Assembly: GCA_965212505.1 (NCBI GenBank)
Contig: OZ243123.1
Location: forward strand, 2,976,001-3,040,000
DNA from: JAHEKO01 sp965212505
GTDB taxonomy: Bacteria; Acidobacteriota; Thermoanaerobaculia; Multivoradales; JAHEKO01
Reading direction: 5' to 3'
DNA length: 64,000 nucleotides
Of this stretch, positions 37,322 to 48,743 are shown in pieces. Made by a program: the position numbers and the translations under genes. The notes below the pieces were generated by a model. That model had not been told where the DNA came from and searched no databases. It worked only from the letters and a program-made list of their open reading frames with translations. Position 1 is the first letter of the stretch. Each line of letters starts with the position of its first letter.

Positions 37322-38764
37322 ATGCCGAGCGGAGCCCGTCGGGCCAAGATCGTCGCAACCTTTGGGCCGGCCAGTTCGGACCCAGACACCGTCTCTCGTC
37401 TGCTCAGCGCCGGCGTTGACGTCGTACGTCTCAACCTCTCCCACGGATCGCACGAGGCACATCGTGCGCTGGTCGAGACGGTGCGCGCGGAAGCCCTCAA
37501 GCTCCGCCGCGCGGTGCCAATCCTCATGGATCTCATGGGGCCACGGTTCCGACTGGGACGCCTCCCGGACGAAGGACGCTTCCTCGAACAGGGTGCGCGC
37601 GTCGTCATCGCAGAGGACGAAGACGCCGATCTACCGATCGACGAGCCGGAGTTTCTCGACCACGTCGAGGCCGGCGAACGAGTGCTGATCGACAACGGGC
37701 TGGTCGAGCTCGAAATCGTCGAGTCCGACGGCAGGCGCCTCGTCGGCAAGGTACTCGAACCCGGGAAGGTCTCCACTCGCAAAGGGATCAACCTGCCCGA
37801 CTCCGAGATCCCTTTCTCTATCTCCGAGAAGGACCGCGCCGATGTCGCACTCGCCGTGGAGCTCGGCATCGAGTACCTCGGAGCGAGCTACGTGGGCTCC
37901 GCCGTCGACGTGCAGGCGGTTCGCGAGGTCGCCGAGAAGGCCGGCGGCAGTATCCCCGTCGTGGCCAAGATGGAGCGTCAGCGAGCGGTGGGCAACCTCG
38001 AAGAGATCGTCGCAGCGGCGGACGCCGTCATGGTCGCCCGCGGCGACCTCGGCGTCGAAGTGCCGCTGCACCAGGTGCCCGTGCTCCAGAAGCGCATCGT
38101 CGAGATCGGTCTCAGTCTCGGGACTCCGGTGATCGTCGCGACGCAGATGCTCGAGTCGATGATGGAACATCCCCGACCGACGCGCGCCGAGTCGTCCGAC
38201 GTCGCCAACGCCGTCTTCGACGGCGCCGACGCCCTGATGCTCTCGGGCGAGACCGCAGCCGGCAGCTATCCGGTCGAGGCCGTCGGCACCATGGAGCGCA
38301 TCATCTGCGAGGCGGAGGGGCACGAGCGTCGAGGGCGCGAGGAGGGCGCCGTGCAACCGCCGGTCCGCCCGTCTTGGACGAGTGGTCAGTTCGCCACCGC
38401 CGACACCGTCGCCGGAGCGGCAACCTTCGCGACGCGCCGCCTACCGGTCGAGAAGATCGTCGCCTTCAGCCAGAGCGGCTTCACCGCTCGGCTGATCTCT
38501 CGCTATCGTCCGGCGGTCGAGATCCTGATGATGACCTTCGACCCGGTCGTCGCTCGGCGTGCGCAGCTCGTCTGGGGCGTCTCGCCGATCCTCCTCGATG
38601 CCGAACCGCAGGAGCACGACGAGGTGATCGAGATCGTCGACCGTAGCCTGCTCGACCGCGAGCTCGCCGCGCCCGGGGACTGCGTTGTCGTCCTCATGGG
38701 CGCACCGATCCGGAGCCGGCCGCTGACCAACCTCCTGCGCGTGCACCACGTGCAGGCGAATTAG
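37322..38764 (+). CDS. pyk: Pyruvate kinase
   Basis: 480 aa. Final ATP-forming step of glycolysis. Start at the ATG at 37322 (RRAKIVATFGPAS). RLNLSHGSH, the active-site Lys region VVAKMERQRAVGNLEEI, MVARGDLGVE, TQMLESM and SGETAAGSYP are intact. The B domain and the C-terminal regulatory domain are present. Overlaps the convergent RND gene by 4 nt (TTAG). Confidence 0.96.
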   Translation: MPSGARRAKIVATFGPASSDPDTVSRLLSAGVDVVRLNLSHGSHEAHRALVETVRAEALKLRRAVPILMDLMGPRFRLGRLPDEGRFLEQGARVVIAEDEDADLPIDEPEFLDHVEAGERVLIDNGLVELEIVESDGRRLVGKVLEPGKVSTRKGINLPDSEIPFSISEKDRADVALAVELGIEYLGASYVGSAVDVQAVREVAEKAGGSIPVVAKMERQRAVGNLEEIVAAADAVMVARGDLGVEVPLHQVPVLQKRIVEIGLSLGTPVIVATQMLESMMEHPRPTRAESSDVANAVFDGADALMLSGETAAGSYPVEAVGTMERIICEAEGHERRGREEGAVQPPVRPSWTSGQFATADTVAGAATFATRRLPVEKIVAFSQSGFTARLISRYRPAVEILMMTFDPVVARRAQLVWGVSPILLDAEPQEHDEVIEIVDRSLLDRELAAPGDCVVVLMGAPIRSRPLTNLLRVHHVQAN

Positions 38765-41322
38765 CCGCCGCGACGCTTCTTGAGCGACAGCCAGGCCGGC
38801 AGCACGGTGATCGCGACCAGGCAGGTCGAGACGGCGCCGAGAATCGCGACCACACCCATCGAGCTCAATCCCGGGTAGGACGAACGCGAGAGGGAGCCGA
38901 ACCCGACGGTGGTCGAGAGCGCGGCCAAGACGATCGCCTTGCCGGTCTCCACCATGCCGTCGTGAAGCGACTCGGCCGGCTTGTCGAGACACTCCCGGTA
39001 GCGGTGGATCATGTGGATGCCGTAGTCGACCCCGATGCCGATGATCATCGTCGTGACGAAGATGTTCATGAAGTTCATCGGGATGTCGAGCAGCGCCATC
39101 CCCCCGAGCATCCAGAGAATGCCCATGATCAGCGGCACCAGGGAAACCAGCGCAGCCCAGAGCCTCTGGAAGTCGATCCACAGAAGGATCGTCACCAGCA
39201 GGAAGCCGAGCGCGGTCGCCACCAGAGCGTCGATCAGAACCTGGGAACGGAGCACTTCGCTCACGACGTTGGCGCCGGTCAGGGTGACGTTTGGGCCGAG
39301 CTCGTCCGCCAATTCCACAGCACTCGGGGGCGGCTCACGCCGCCAGATGCGCGGCGGCGGGTGCAGGTAGACCGCGCTCTTCCACCCATCCTCGCCCTGC
39401 TGGATGTAGCGACCGAGCAGACCTGCCGCCTGCGACGAGCCCTCGAGCTCGCCCACGTCGATTGGCCCCTGGCGCGACAGCGCCTGCGTCGCCAGCTCGA
39501 GGCCCTCGGCGAACGGCTCCAGACGCAGCCCCTCGGCAGCCAGAGCCTCGGCAAAGACGGTTCGCATGCGATCTGCATCGAGTCCCGACGCACGACGTTG
39601 CTCGAGCCAAGCGAGGGAGGCCTTCTGACGGCTGAGCGGCGGCAGCAGCGAGCCGATCGAGTCGACACCCGTCAACACTCCGTCCGCGACCAGCTGGCGC
39701 CCGCCTGCTGCCGCTCGATCGACGGAGTCGAGGGTCTCGGCGAAGCTCTCGCCATCGATCACGAACATCATCTGATCGAAGCCGAACCCGAAGCGATTCG
39801 CCACCTCTTCGCGTAGCGCCACCGCCGGATTCCCCTCCGGCCGCATCGAGCTGACGCTGTCCTCGAAACGGACTCCGAGCGCCGCCACCCCTGCCGCGAG
39901 CGTGATCGCAAAGCCGGCACCAAGCATCATCTTCGGGTGCGCGATCGCGTATCGAATGAGACGGCTGCTGCCAAAGCCGTGGAGGTAGAGCTTCGGCCGG
40001 CGCTTCCGCTTCGTGTGGTGATCTTCGTTCCACGCCAGCATCGCGGGCAGCAGCAAGAGCACCGCAACCATGCAAAAGAGGATGCCCGTTCCGGTCAGGA
40101 ACCCCATCTGGTAGAGCCCGGTGAAGTCGGTGACGCCAAAAGCGTAGAAGGTCGCCGCACTGGTGACCGCTCCGACGACGACCGCTCTGCCGCTCGAGCC
40201 GCTCATACTGGCGAGCCCCTGCTCCAGGGTGCCGCCCCGCTCTCGCTCTTCCACGAAACGCCCATACGAGACGATCACGAAGTCGATACCGAGGCCGATC
40301 AGCAGAGCCGCCGTGCCGCTGGTAGCCGAGTTCAGCCCGCCGAAAGCCACCGCCGAGAAGCCGAAGGTCAGGAGCAGGCCGAAGAAGAGAGGAACGAACG
40401 CATAGCCGAGCGCTCCGAGTCTCCGGAACGCAAACAGGAAGAGGACCAGCACGCCGATGCCCGAGGTCGCAACGTTGGCGATCACGTCCTTCTTGATCAA
40501 CTCGGCGTCGCCGAGACCGATCACGTAGCGTCCGCCAACCTCCACCTGTGGGGCGGGCTCGCCGGTGCCTGCAAACTCGGGCCATTCGGCGGAGAGGGCG
40601 GCGACCTCGGCCTCGAGCGAGGCGACCATCTCACGCGAAAAGTCCACGTCCTGTGGCGGCCTGACCGGTTTGGCCAGCATCAGGAGCATCTGGTGATCCC
40701 GCGAGAGGAGGTAGCCACTCGACCAGTCGACCGCCAGACCGCTCCGCGCCTCGGTCAGTCGATCGAGAAACAGGTGAGAGAAGCCGAGCGGGTCGAGTTT
40801 GATCAGATTCTTGGTGGCCAACGACTGCGGCGTAGAGATGAGCCGCCTGAGCTCCTTGGCGCGCAGGCGTAGAGCGTCGTCGTCGAGCCGCTCGCCGAGG
40901 CGTTCGAGCTGGGCCTCGTCCAAGAAGAGGGGCGCCGTCGGCAGGAGCGTGCGCACCATCTCGTCGAGATCGCCAAGCTTGTACTCCACCTCCAGGAAGT
41001 GCTCGAGATCCACCAGGCGGTCGCCGAGTTCGCCGACGAAGGCCTCGTACGGCTCGAGCATCGCCCCCTCGGGGACGCGCACCACCACCAGCAGGTAGTC
41101 GACGCTGCCGAACGCCTCGAGCGCCTCCCGAAACGACTCGACCGTCGGGTCGTTCTTCGGCAGCAGCGCGAGGACGTCGGTGTCGAACTTGAGTTGCGAG
41201 ACGAACACGCCCGCAACGATCAGCAGAATCGCCGCGACCACGAAGATCGCGTTGTAGCGACGACGCGCAAAGAGGGCGATCCGCCCTAGAAGGCGATGAG
41301 AGAGGGACCCGGGAACTGCCAA
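38761..41322 (-). CDS. MMPL/RND-family lipid or hydrophobe exporter
   Basis: 853 aa, TTG start. Twelve predicted helices in two sets of six, each set following a large periplasmic loop. First set: VIANVATSGIGVLVLFLFAF onward with GLGIDFVIVSYGRF; second set: GIGVDYGIHMIHRY. These Gly-Asp motifs are those of the MMPL and HpnN groups, which move lipids or hopanoids to the outer membrane using proton flow. No adaptor or outer-membrane partner is adjacent. Substrate unknown. Confidence 0.88.
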   Translation of the reverse strand: MAVPGSLSHRLLGRIALFARRRYNAIFVVAAILLIVAGVFVSQLKFDTDVLALLPKNDPTVESFREALEAFGSVDYLLVVVRVPEGAMLEPYEAFVGELGDRLVDLEHFLEVEYKLGDLDEMVRTLLPTAPLFLDEAQLERLGERLDDDALRLRAKELRRLISTPQSLATKNLIKLDPLGFSHLFLDRLTEARSGLAVDWSSGYLLSRDHQMLLMLAKPVRPPQDVDFSREMVASLEAEVAALSAEWPEFAGTGEPAPQVEVGGRYVIGLGDAELIKKDVIANVATSGIGVLVLFLFAFRRLGALGYAFVPLFFGLLLTFGFSAVAFGGLNSATSGTAALLIGLGIDFVIVSYGRFVEERERGGTLEQGLASMSGSSGRAVVVGAVTSAATFYAFGVTDFTGLYQMGFLTGTGILFCMVAVLLLLPAMLAWNEDHHTKRKRRPKLYLHGFGSSRLIRYAIAHPKMMLGAGFAITLAAGVAALGVRFEDSVSSMRPEGNPAVALREEVANRFGFGFDQMMFVIDGESFAETLDSVDRAAAGGRQLVADGVLTGVDSIGSLLPPLSRQKASLAWLEQRRASGLDADRMRTVFAEALAAEGLRLEPFAEGLELATQALSRQGPIDVGELEGSSQAAGLLGRYIQQGEDGWKSAVYLHPPPRIWRREPPPSAVELADELGPNVTLTGANVVSEVLRSQVLIDALVATALGFLLVTILLWIDFQRLWAALVSLVPLIMGILWMLGGMALLDIPMNFMNIFVTTMIIGIGVDYGIHMIHRYRECLDKPAESLHDGMVETGKAIVLAALSTTVGFGSLSRSSYPGLSSMGVVAILGAVSTCLVAITVLPAWLSLKKRRGG

Positions 41323-41469
41323 AGCGGGGTCATTCTATGTCGGCCGCAGCAGTTCTGGAGTCCTGAGAGCCTCCACGGCGTGGGCCCAGCGGTCGGGCTC
41401 GGCATCGCCGTCCCCTGGGGCGCGCTGCAGCCGCCTCCGCGCGCCTCCTAGGCCCCTCTAGCGAACCGC

Positions 41470-41491
41470 CGCCCCCCGCCGGGGCGCGCCC
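41470..41491 (-). terminator. GC-rich hairpin after pgsA
   Basis: Stem CGCCCC/GGGGCG (41470-41486, loop 5) overlapping palindrome GGGCGCGCCC (41482-41491), in the 188-nt gap between pgsA and the exporter gene. No T tract follows, so termination is only a guess. The remaining gap shows nothing else. Confidence 0.25.
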
Positions 41492-41510
41492 GACCAGAAG
41501 AGTCGGCACC

Positions 41511-42086
41511 TCAGGAACTGCTGGCCGCAGCCTTGAGGCTGCCGAAGACCTTGGGTGCGAAGCGGACGAAGTACTCGACGCCCGAGTAGAGGCTCACTAG
41601 CATTGCGGCCCAGAGCGAGATCGGCGCCAGATGCTCGAAGCTCCCGAGCTGGTTGTAGATGATCAGGAGCGCGATCGAGATCACCTGGAGCACCGTCTTG
41701 ATCTTGGCGGTGTAGATCGCCCCGAGCACCAGCCCCTCGGCCGCTGCGATGCTGCGCAGCGCCGACACCGCAAACTCACGGGCGATAATGACCACCACCA
41801 TCCAGGCCGGCGCCAGGCCGAGCTCGACGAGCGAGATGAACGCCGCCGAGGTCAGGAGCTTGTCGGCGGCCGGGTCGAGCAACTTGCCGAGCTGGGTCAC
41901 CTGCCCTTTGCGCCGGGCGATGTAGCCGTCCAGGAAGTCGGTCGCCGAGGCGACCAGGAAGACCGCCAGCCCGATGAACTCCTTGTTCTCGAGTTTGGTC
42001 AGCAGGACGACGACCAGGAGCGGAACGAGGAGGATCCGGAGGATCGACAGCCGGTTCGGTGTATTCAGCATCTCGGGCTCGGACAC
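41511..42086 (-). CDS. pgsA: CDP-diacylglycerol-glycerol-3-phosphate phosphatidyltransferase
   Basis: 191 aa inner-membrane enzyme making phosphatidylglycerophosphate. The CDP-alcohol phosphotransferase motif is complete: DFLDGYIARRKGQVTQLG then LDPAADK. The GTG at 42086 is used here, but the ATG at 42071 (MLNTPNRLSILR) matches homologues equally well. Last gene of the pilT-recX-alaS-transglycosylase-pgsA run. Confidence 0.93.
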   Translation of the reverse strand: MSEPEMLNTPNRLSILRILLVPLLVVVLLTKLENKEFIGLAVFLVASATDFLDGYIARRKGQVTQLGKLLDPAADKLLTSAAFISLVELGLAPAWMVVVIIAREFAVSALRSIAAAEGLVLGAIYTAKIKTVLQVISIALLIIYNQLGSFEHLAPISLWAAMLVSLYSGVEYFVRFAPKVFGSLKAAASSS

Positions 42087-42101
42087 ACCGTAGCGAGCTC
42101 T

Positions 42102-42782
42102 CTATCCGGGTGGCTCGGTGGTCATGACGAGGCTACCACTCGGGTCGCGGTAGAGGTAGGTGCGGCGCTTTGAGCTCGAGCGGGGTCTCACCGTCTCGTT
42201 CGGCAGGCTGAACGCCGGGTCGTGGCGGTGAATCCGCAGCACCTTCTCGACGTACCGCCTCGTCTCGGCGTACGGCGGAATGCCACCGTAGCGATCGACG
42301 GCTCCGGGCCCGGCGTTGTAGGCCGCCAGCGCCAATTCAGTGCGACCGAAGCGGCTCAGCATCTTGCGCAGATAGGCTGCGCCGCCCCGAATGTTCTGGC
42401 GCGGATCGTACGGATCACTGACCGCAAGGCTCGCCGCCGTCTGCGGCATGAGCTGCATCAGTCCCATCGCGCCCTTGTGGGACTTCGCGCTCGGATCAAA
42501 CGACGATTCGACCTGGATAATGGCGCGGATCAGGTTCGGATCGAGCGCCCAGCGATCGGCCTCTTCGTGGATCCACCCTTCGAGTTCGGCCGGCGCCTTT
42601 CGAGCGCGCGGAGAGCGACGCGGGCTCCAGCTTTTATCTGCGACCTTGGGAGAGACCGACCCCGAGCCGACCATCCGCTTCGTACCGTCGGGAAGCACCT
42701 CGAGCCGCACCTCCGCGCTGAGCGGAGGCGCCGCGATGCAGAAGATCGCGAAAAGCGTCGGAGTGAGTCTTGCGAAGGGCAC
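42102..42782 (-). CDS. Secreted lytic transglycosylase (SLT domain)
   Basis: 226 aa, GTG start. Signal peptide about 1-22, a linker with basic patches, then a goose-lysozyme-like SLT domain (about 68-185): catalytic Glu in IQVESSFDPSAKS, then GAMGLMQLMP and ELALAAYNAGPGAV. Cleaves peptidoglycan glycan strands. Twelve nucleotides after alaS. Confidence 0.93.
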   Translation of the reverse strand: MPFARLTPTLFAIFCIAAPPLSAEVRLEVLPDGTKRMVGSGSVSPKVADKSWSPRRSPRARKAPAELEGWIHEEADRWALDPNLIRAIIQVESSFDPSAKSHKGAMGLMQLMPQTAASLAVSDPYDPRQNIRGGAAYLRKMLSRFGRTELALAAYNAGPGAVDRYGGIPPYAETRRYVEKVLRIHRHDPAFSLPNETVRPRSSSKRRTYLYRDPSGSLVMTTEPPG

Positions 42783-42794
42783 GGTTTCGAATCG

Positions 42795-45488
<2,694 letters not shown>

Positions 45489-45515
45489 GTCTCGCTCCGG
45501 GGCTCCAAGGCCGGT

Positions 45516-45971
45516 CTAGCCCTGCTCGAGCTCCGCTTCGAGGCGCGTCAGCACCTCGTAAATTGTCTGTCCCGAGTAGCCCTTGCGTCCCAGGTGGCGT
45601 GCGAGGGCGTCTCGGCTCCTCTTCGACCTCGAGCGCAGCCAGCGATGTGCCACCTCCTGAGCTCGCTCGGTGTCGTCGCCGCCGATCTCGCTGAGAACCG
45701 TATCGATGATCTCTCCGGCGACGCCGCGCTCCTGAAGCTCGGCTCTGACCCGGAGCGGACCGAAGCCCTTCCGACGCCAGGAGCCCCTCAGCAGCCCACG
45801 CGCGCTTTCGAGATCGTCGAGCAGACCGCTCGCCGCGAGCCGATCGCAGGCGCTTTCGATCTCTTCCGAGTCGAAGTCGCGCGCCGCGAGCTTCCGCTCC
45901 AGCACCCACCGAAAGTGAGGGCGCCGAGCGAGCAGATCTACAGCTTTATCGTAGCAGTCGTCCGAGCTCAC
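45516..45971 (-). CDS. recX: Regulatory protein RecX
   Basis: 151 aa made of three three-helix repeats. Typical segments: ALDLLARRPH-like VDLLARRPHFRWVLERKL, SGLLDDLESAR, GFGPLRVRAELQERGV. Limits RecA filament growth. GTG start overlapping the pilT stop by 4 nt (GTGA). recA itself is not in the window. Confidence 0.9.
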   Translation of the reverse strand: MSSDDCYDKAVDLLARRPHFRWVLERKLAARDFDSEEIESACDRLAASGLLDDLESARGLLRGSWRRKGFGPLRVRAELQERGVAGEIIDTVLSEIGGDDTERAQEVAHRWLRSRSKRSRDALARHLGRKGYSGQTIYEVLTRLEAELEQG

Positions 45972-47128
45972 CGACCGTGCATTTCGAGGGTCATGTCGTC
46001 CGCCCCCGAATCACCGGCGAGCGAGGACTCCATCTCCTCGCGTGCGGCGTCGGCGGTAAATTGGACTCCCTCGACCTTGAGTCGCAGCTCGTCGGGGTTG
46101 GATGCCCGGCGCAGGGCCTCGTCCAGAGTGATCAGATCGCTCTTGTAGAGGCTGTAGAGCGATTGATCGAAGGTCTGCATTCCGTACTGGCTGGTTCCGA
46201 GAGCTATCTGCTCTCGAATGTACTTCGTTTTCTCTTTGTTCTCAATGCACTCGCGGATGTACGGCGTCACGCGCATGATCTCGGCCGCCGGCACTCGCCC
46301 GGTGTTGTCGGAGCGAACGATCAAGCGGAGCGAGATGACAGCTCGTAGTACCTGCGCGAGCTGAATGCGGATCTGCTTCTGTTGATGCGGCGGGAAGACG
46401 GAGATGATGCGGTTGACCGTTTCGGTCGCATCCACCGTATGCAGAGTCGAGAAGACCAGGTGGCCGGTCTCGGCAGCGAGCAGCGCCGTCTCGATGGTCT
46501 CGAAATCACGCATCTCACCAACGAGCACGACATCGGGGTCCTGACGCATGGCCGAACGAAGCGCGTTGGCAAAGCTGCGCGTGTCGACGTCGACCTCGCG
46601 CTGGTTGACCAGAGCCTTCTTGTCGCGATGCAGGAACTCGATCGGGTCCTCGATGGTGATGATGTGCTCGGTCCGGCCGCCGTTGATGTAGTCGATCATC
46701 GAGGCGAGCGTGGTCGACTTACCCGAACCGGTGGTACCGGTACAGAGCACCAGGCCGCGACGCTCACAGCAGATGGTCTCGAGAACCGGCGGCAACGTGA
46801 GCTCTTTGAAGTCGAGGATCGAGGCCGGAATTACACGCAGAACCAGGCCGACCGAGCCGCGCTGCTGGAAGACGTTGCAACGAAAACGTCCAAGTCCCGG
46901 CACCGAATACGCGATGTCGATCTCGAGGTCTTCCTTGAAGCGCTGCTTCTGCCGCGCATTCATGATCGAGTAGGCCATGCCGACGGTGTCTTCCTGCATG
47001 AGCCGCTTCACCTCGACCAGCGACTGCAACTCGCCGTCGACGCGGATCACCGGGTGACCGCCCACCTTGATGTGCAGATCGGACGCGCCGCGCTCGACTG
47101 CAAGCTTCAGCAGATCATTGATGTTCAT
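45968..47128 (-). CDS. pilT: Twitching-motility ATPase PilT
   Basis: 386 aa from the ATG at 47128 with GGAGA 6 nt upstream; the open frame reaches 47221 but without protein-like sequence. Hexameric ATPase that retracts type IV pili. N-terminal PAS-like domain (LLKLAVERGASDLHIKVGG), Walker A GTTGSGKSTT, Asp box, Walker B GEMRDFETIE, His box STLHT, and a C-terminal SQYGMQTFDQSLY segment. No pilin genes nearby, but mglA at 54484 belongs to the same motility theme. Confidence 0.94.
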   Translation of the reverse strand: MNINDLLKLAVERGASDLHIKVGGHPVIRVDGELQSLVEVKRLMQEDTVGMAYSIMNARQKQRFKEDLEIDIAYSVPGLGRFRCNVFQQRGSVGLVLRVIPASILDFKELTLPPVLETICCERRGLVLCTGTTGSGKSTTLASMIDYINGGRTEHIITIEDPIEFLHRDKKALVNQREVDVDTRSFANALRSAMRQDPDVVLVGEMRDFETIETALLAAETGHLVFSTLHTVDATETVNRIISVFPPHQQKQIRIQLAQVLRAVISLRLIVRSDNTGRVPAAEIMRVTPYIRECIENKEKTKYIREQIALGTSQYGMQTFDQSLYSLYKSDLITLDEALRRASNPDELRLKVEGVQFTADAAREEMESSLAGDSGADDMTLEMHGR

Positions 47129-47154
47129 GTGAGCTCTCCGGCAAGCATGGAAGT

Positions 47155-47180
47155 CAGACCTGTCTGGCAGGCTAGCCAGA
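47155..47180. promoter_or_regulatory. Overlapping inverted repeats upstream of pilT
   Basis: CAGAC-CT-GTCTG (47155-47166) shares bases with TCTGGC-N6-GCCAGA (47163-47180). Both lie about 27-52 nt before the pilT ATG, where a promoter would be expected; a -10-like TAGCCT (47175-47170, minus) falls in the second loop. Possible operator. Confidence 0.35.
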
Positions 47181-47239
47181 GCGCCCGGTTCGGCCAATGG
47201 AATGCTCCACTCGCGCACCACTCTCGACGACCCGAGCAG

Positions 47240-47256
47240 GATCGATCGATCGATCG
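47240..47256. repeat. (GATC)4 tetranucleotide repeat
   Basis: GATCGATCGATCGATCG in the gap between rsmE and pilT. Four Dam-type sites in 16 bases; length could vary by slippage. No coding effect. Confidence 0.6.
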
Positions 47257-47284
47257 AAATCTCTGATACGAGAAGACTTAGCGT

Positions 47285-47977
47285 CTAGCGGCAGAGAGCG
47301 AGCGCCGCGCCTGTGACCGCAGCCGTCTCGACACGAAGAATCGTGGGACCCAAAGAGACGGATCGACACGGCAGAGCTTCGAGCCGGCGGGTCTCCTTCT
47401 CCGTCCAGCCGCCCTCCGGGCCGATCAAGAGCGCGATCGCCTCGTCCCCTGTCGACCTCGCCGGCACCGCACCGCCCTCGGGCCGAAGCAACCAGCGCTC
47501 CCCCACCGACCCTAGGCGCGAGAGCCCGTCTTCCCAGTCGAGGTTCTCGATGACGGGGACACAACTCCTGTCGCACTGCTCGACCGCCGCCGCGGCGACC
47601 CTCCGGAGCCGCTCCAGGTTGCCCTCTCCGTAGCGACGGGGGGCCCGCGCCGTCGCCCAGAGAAAGATCGAACCGGCCCCCACTTCCGTCAGCTTCTCGA
47701 CCATCCAGGACGCCCGACTGACCTTGGGCGCAGCGACGAAGACCGTCAGGCGCCGCTTCGGTTCGTTGGACGGCGCTTCCGCCCCGAGAGCCAGCGTCGC
47801 CTTTCTCCTTCCGACCTCGGAGACCGTCGTCCAGCGCGCCCGCCCTTCCCCATCGACAACGCGGACGGTGTCCCCCACGGCGTGGCGCCGAGCCCGAAAG
47901 AGGTGTCGGTAGGCATCGCCATCCACCGTCCAGGCGTCGAGGCGCAGAGCTTCGGGAGGAAGGAGAACGGTGGTCAT
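47285..47977 (-). CDS. rsmE: 16S rRNA m3U1498 methyltransferase
   Basis: 230 aa from the ATG at 47977 (upstream open frame discarded). SPOUT fold with PUA-like N-terminus (HLFRARRHAVGDTVRVVDG), KLTEVGAGSIFLWAT, and the cofactor-binding LLIGPEGGWTEKE and VSLGPTILRVETAA. Normally follows prmA in dnaK operons; here it is separated from prmA by an opposite-strand gene. Confidence 0.94.
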   Translation of the reverse strand: MTTVLLPPEALRLDAWTVDGDAYRHLFRARRHAVGDTVRVVDGEGRARWTTVSEVGRRKATLALGAEAPSNEPKRRLTVFVAAPKVSRASWMVEKLTEVGAGSIFLWATARAPRRYGEGNLERLRRVAAAAVEQCDRSCVPVIENLDWEDGLSRLGSVGERWLLRPEGGAVPARSTGDEAIALLIGPEGGWTEKETRRLEALPCRSVSLGPTILRVETAAVTGAALALCR

Positions 47978-48029
47978 CGGACGGCCTGCGCGAGCGTACC
48001 CCAGTGGACGTCGAGCGCATGCGCCCCGC

Positions 48030-48039
48030 TTGCTAGCAT
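48030..48039. promoter_or_regulatory. Near-palindromic extended -10, possibly bidirectional
   Basis: TTGCTAGCAT reads TGCTAGCAT on plus (48031-48039) and TGCTAGCAA on minus (48038-48030). It lies 34 nt before the plus-strand secreted protein gene and 52 nt before rsmE, so one element could start both. Confidence 0.45.
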
Positions 48040-48073
48040 GCGGGCAATCCATCCAGAAACGCGGAGGTTCCAC

Positions 48074-48673
48074 ATGACTTCGAAGCGAGGCCTTCTCCTG
48101 CTACTAGCCGTCAGCGTTCTAGCGACGGGTCTCATCGGCACCCCCTCCCAGGCGGCACAGATGGGCCAGAGCACGAGCGCGTGCCTGATCGACAAGGACA
48201 AGCGGATCAAGCGATTCGATATGTCTCTGCTCGGGTTGCTGCAGCCACGGTCCAACTCGCAGGGTGCCCTTCACCTGGAAATCGTCGGGGGCATGCCTCG
48301 TCGACAGATCGAGTTCGATACGGAAATCGAGGTCGAGTGCTTCCCCCTGGACAACTCTGGAGGTGGCGGGATCTTTAACAGCTCAGGCACCTTGACTCTC
48401 TCTCAGGCGACAGCCCGAGACGTTCAGCTGTTCGACTTCCCAGGCTCGGGCCCTAGAGACTGCTTCGTCAACAGCGTCGTAGAGAGTCCGACAAAGGGTA
48501 AGTGGAAGAAGCGGGTGGACTGTCCCGCCGAAGGAGACCTGGTGATCGAGTATGGCGTCTCGATCGTCGATCGGGCCAACTGTTCACCGACGGGCACGAC
48601 CTGCTTCATCAATGAGCAATGTTGCTCCGCGAGCTGCCTCCCGGCAGCTGGGCTTACAGGCGTTTGCGAGTAG
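48074..48673 (+). CDS. Secreted protein with C-terminal cysteine-knot-like motif
   Basis: 199 aa, ATG with GGAGG 6 nt upstream. Signal peptide about 1-28 (ending PSQAAQ). The mature part is beta-rich and not recognised; it holds scattered cysteines. The last 31 residues have six cysteines spaced C-X6-C-X5-CC-X3-C-X9-C, the C-C-CC-C-C order of inhibitor-cystine-knot and Dickkopf-like small domains. Function unknown; a binding or anchoring role outside the cell is likely. The gene interrupts the usual prmA-rsmE order. Confidence 0.75.
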   Translation: MTSKRGLLLLLAVSVLATGLIGTPSQAAQMGQSTSACLIDKDKRIKRFDMSLLGLLQPRSNSQGALHLEIVGGMPRRQIEFDTEIEVECFPLDNSGGGGIFNSSGTLTLSQATARDVQLFDFPGSGPRDCFVNSVVESPTKGKWKKRVDCPAEGDLVIEYGVSIVDRANCSPTGTTCFINEQCCSASCLPAAGLTGVCE

Positions 48674-48743
48674 GGCTCACGCGGGGCCTTGTCGTCTAGC
48701 CTCCTCGACCCCCGATCAAGCTAGCGACGCTTCGGCGGCGAGG

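Noticed and set aside
37297..37869. N-terminal extension of the ffh frame
   Set aside because: Antisense to pyk; Ffh homologues start at FDGLQERL.
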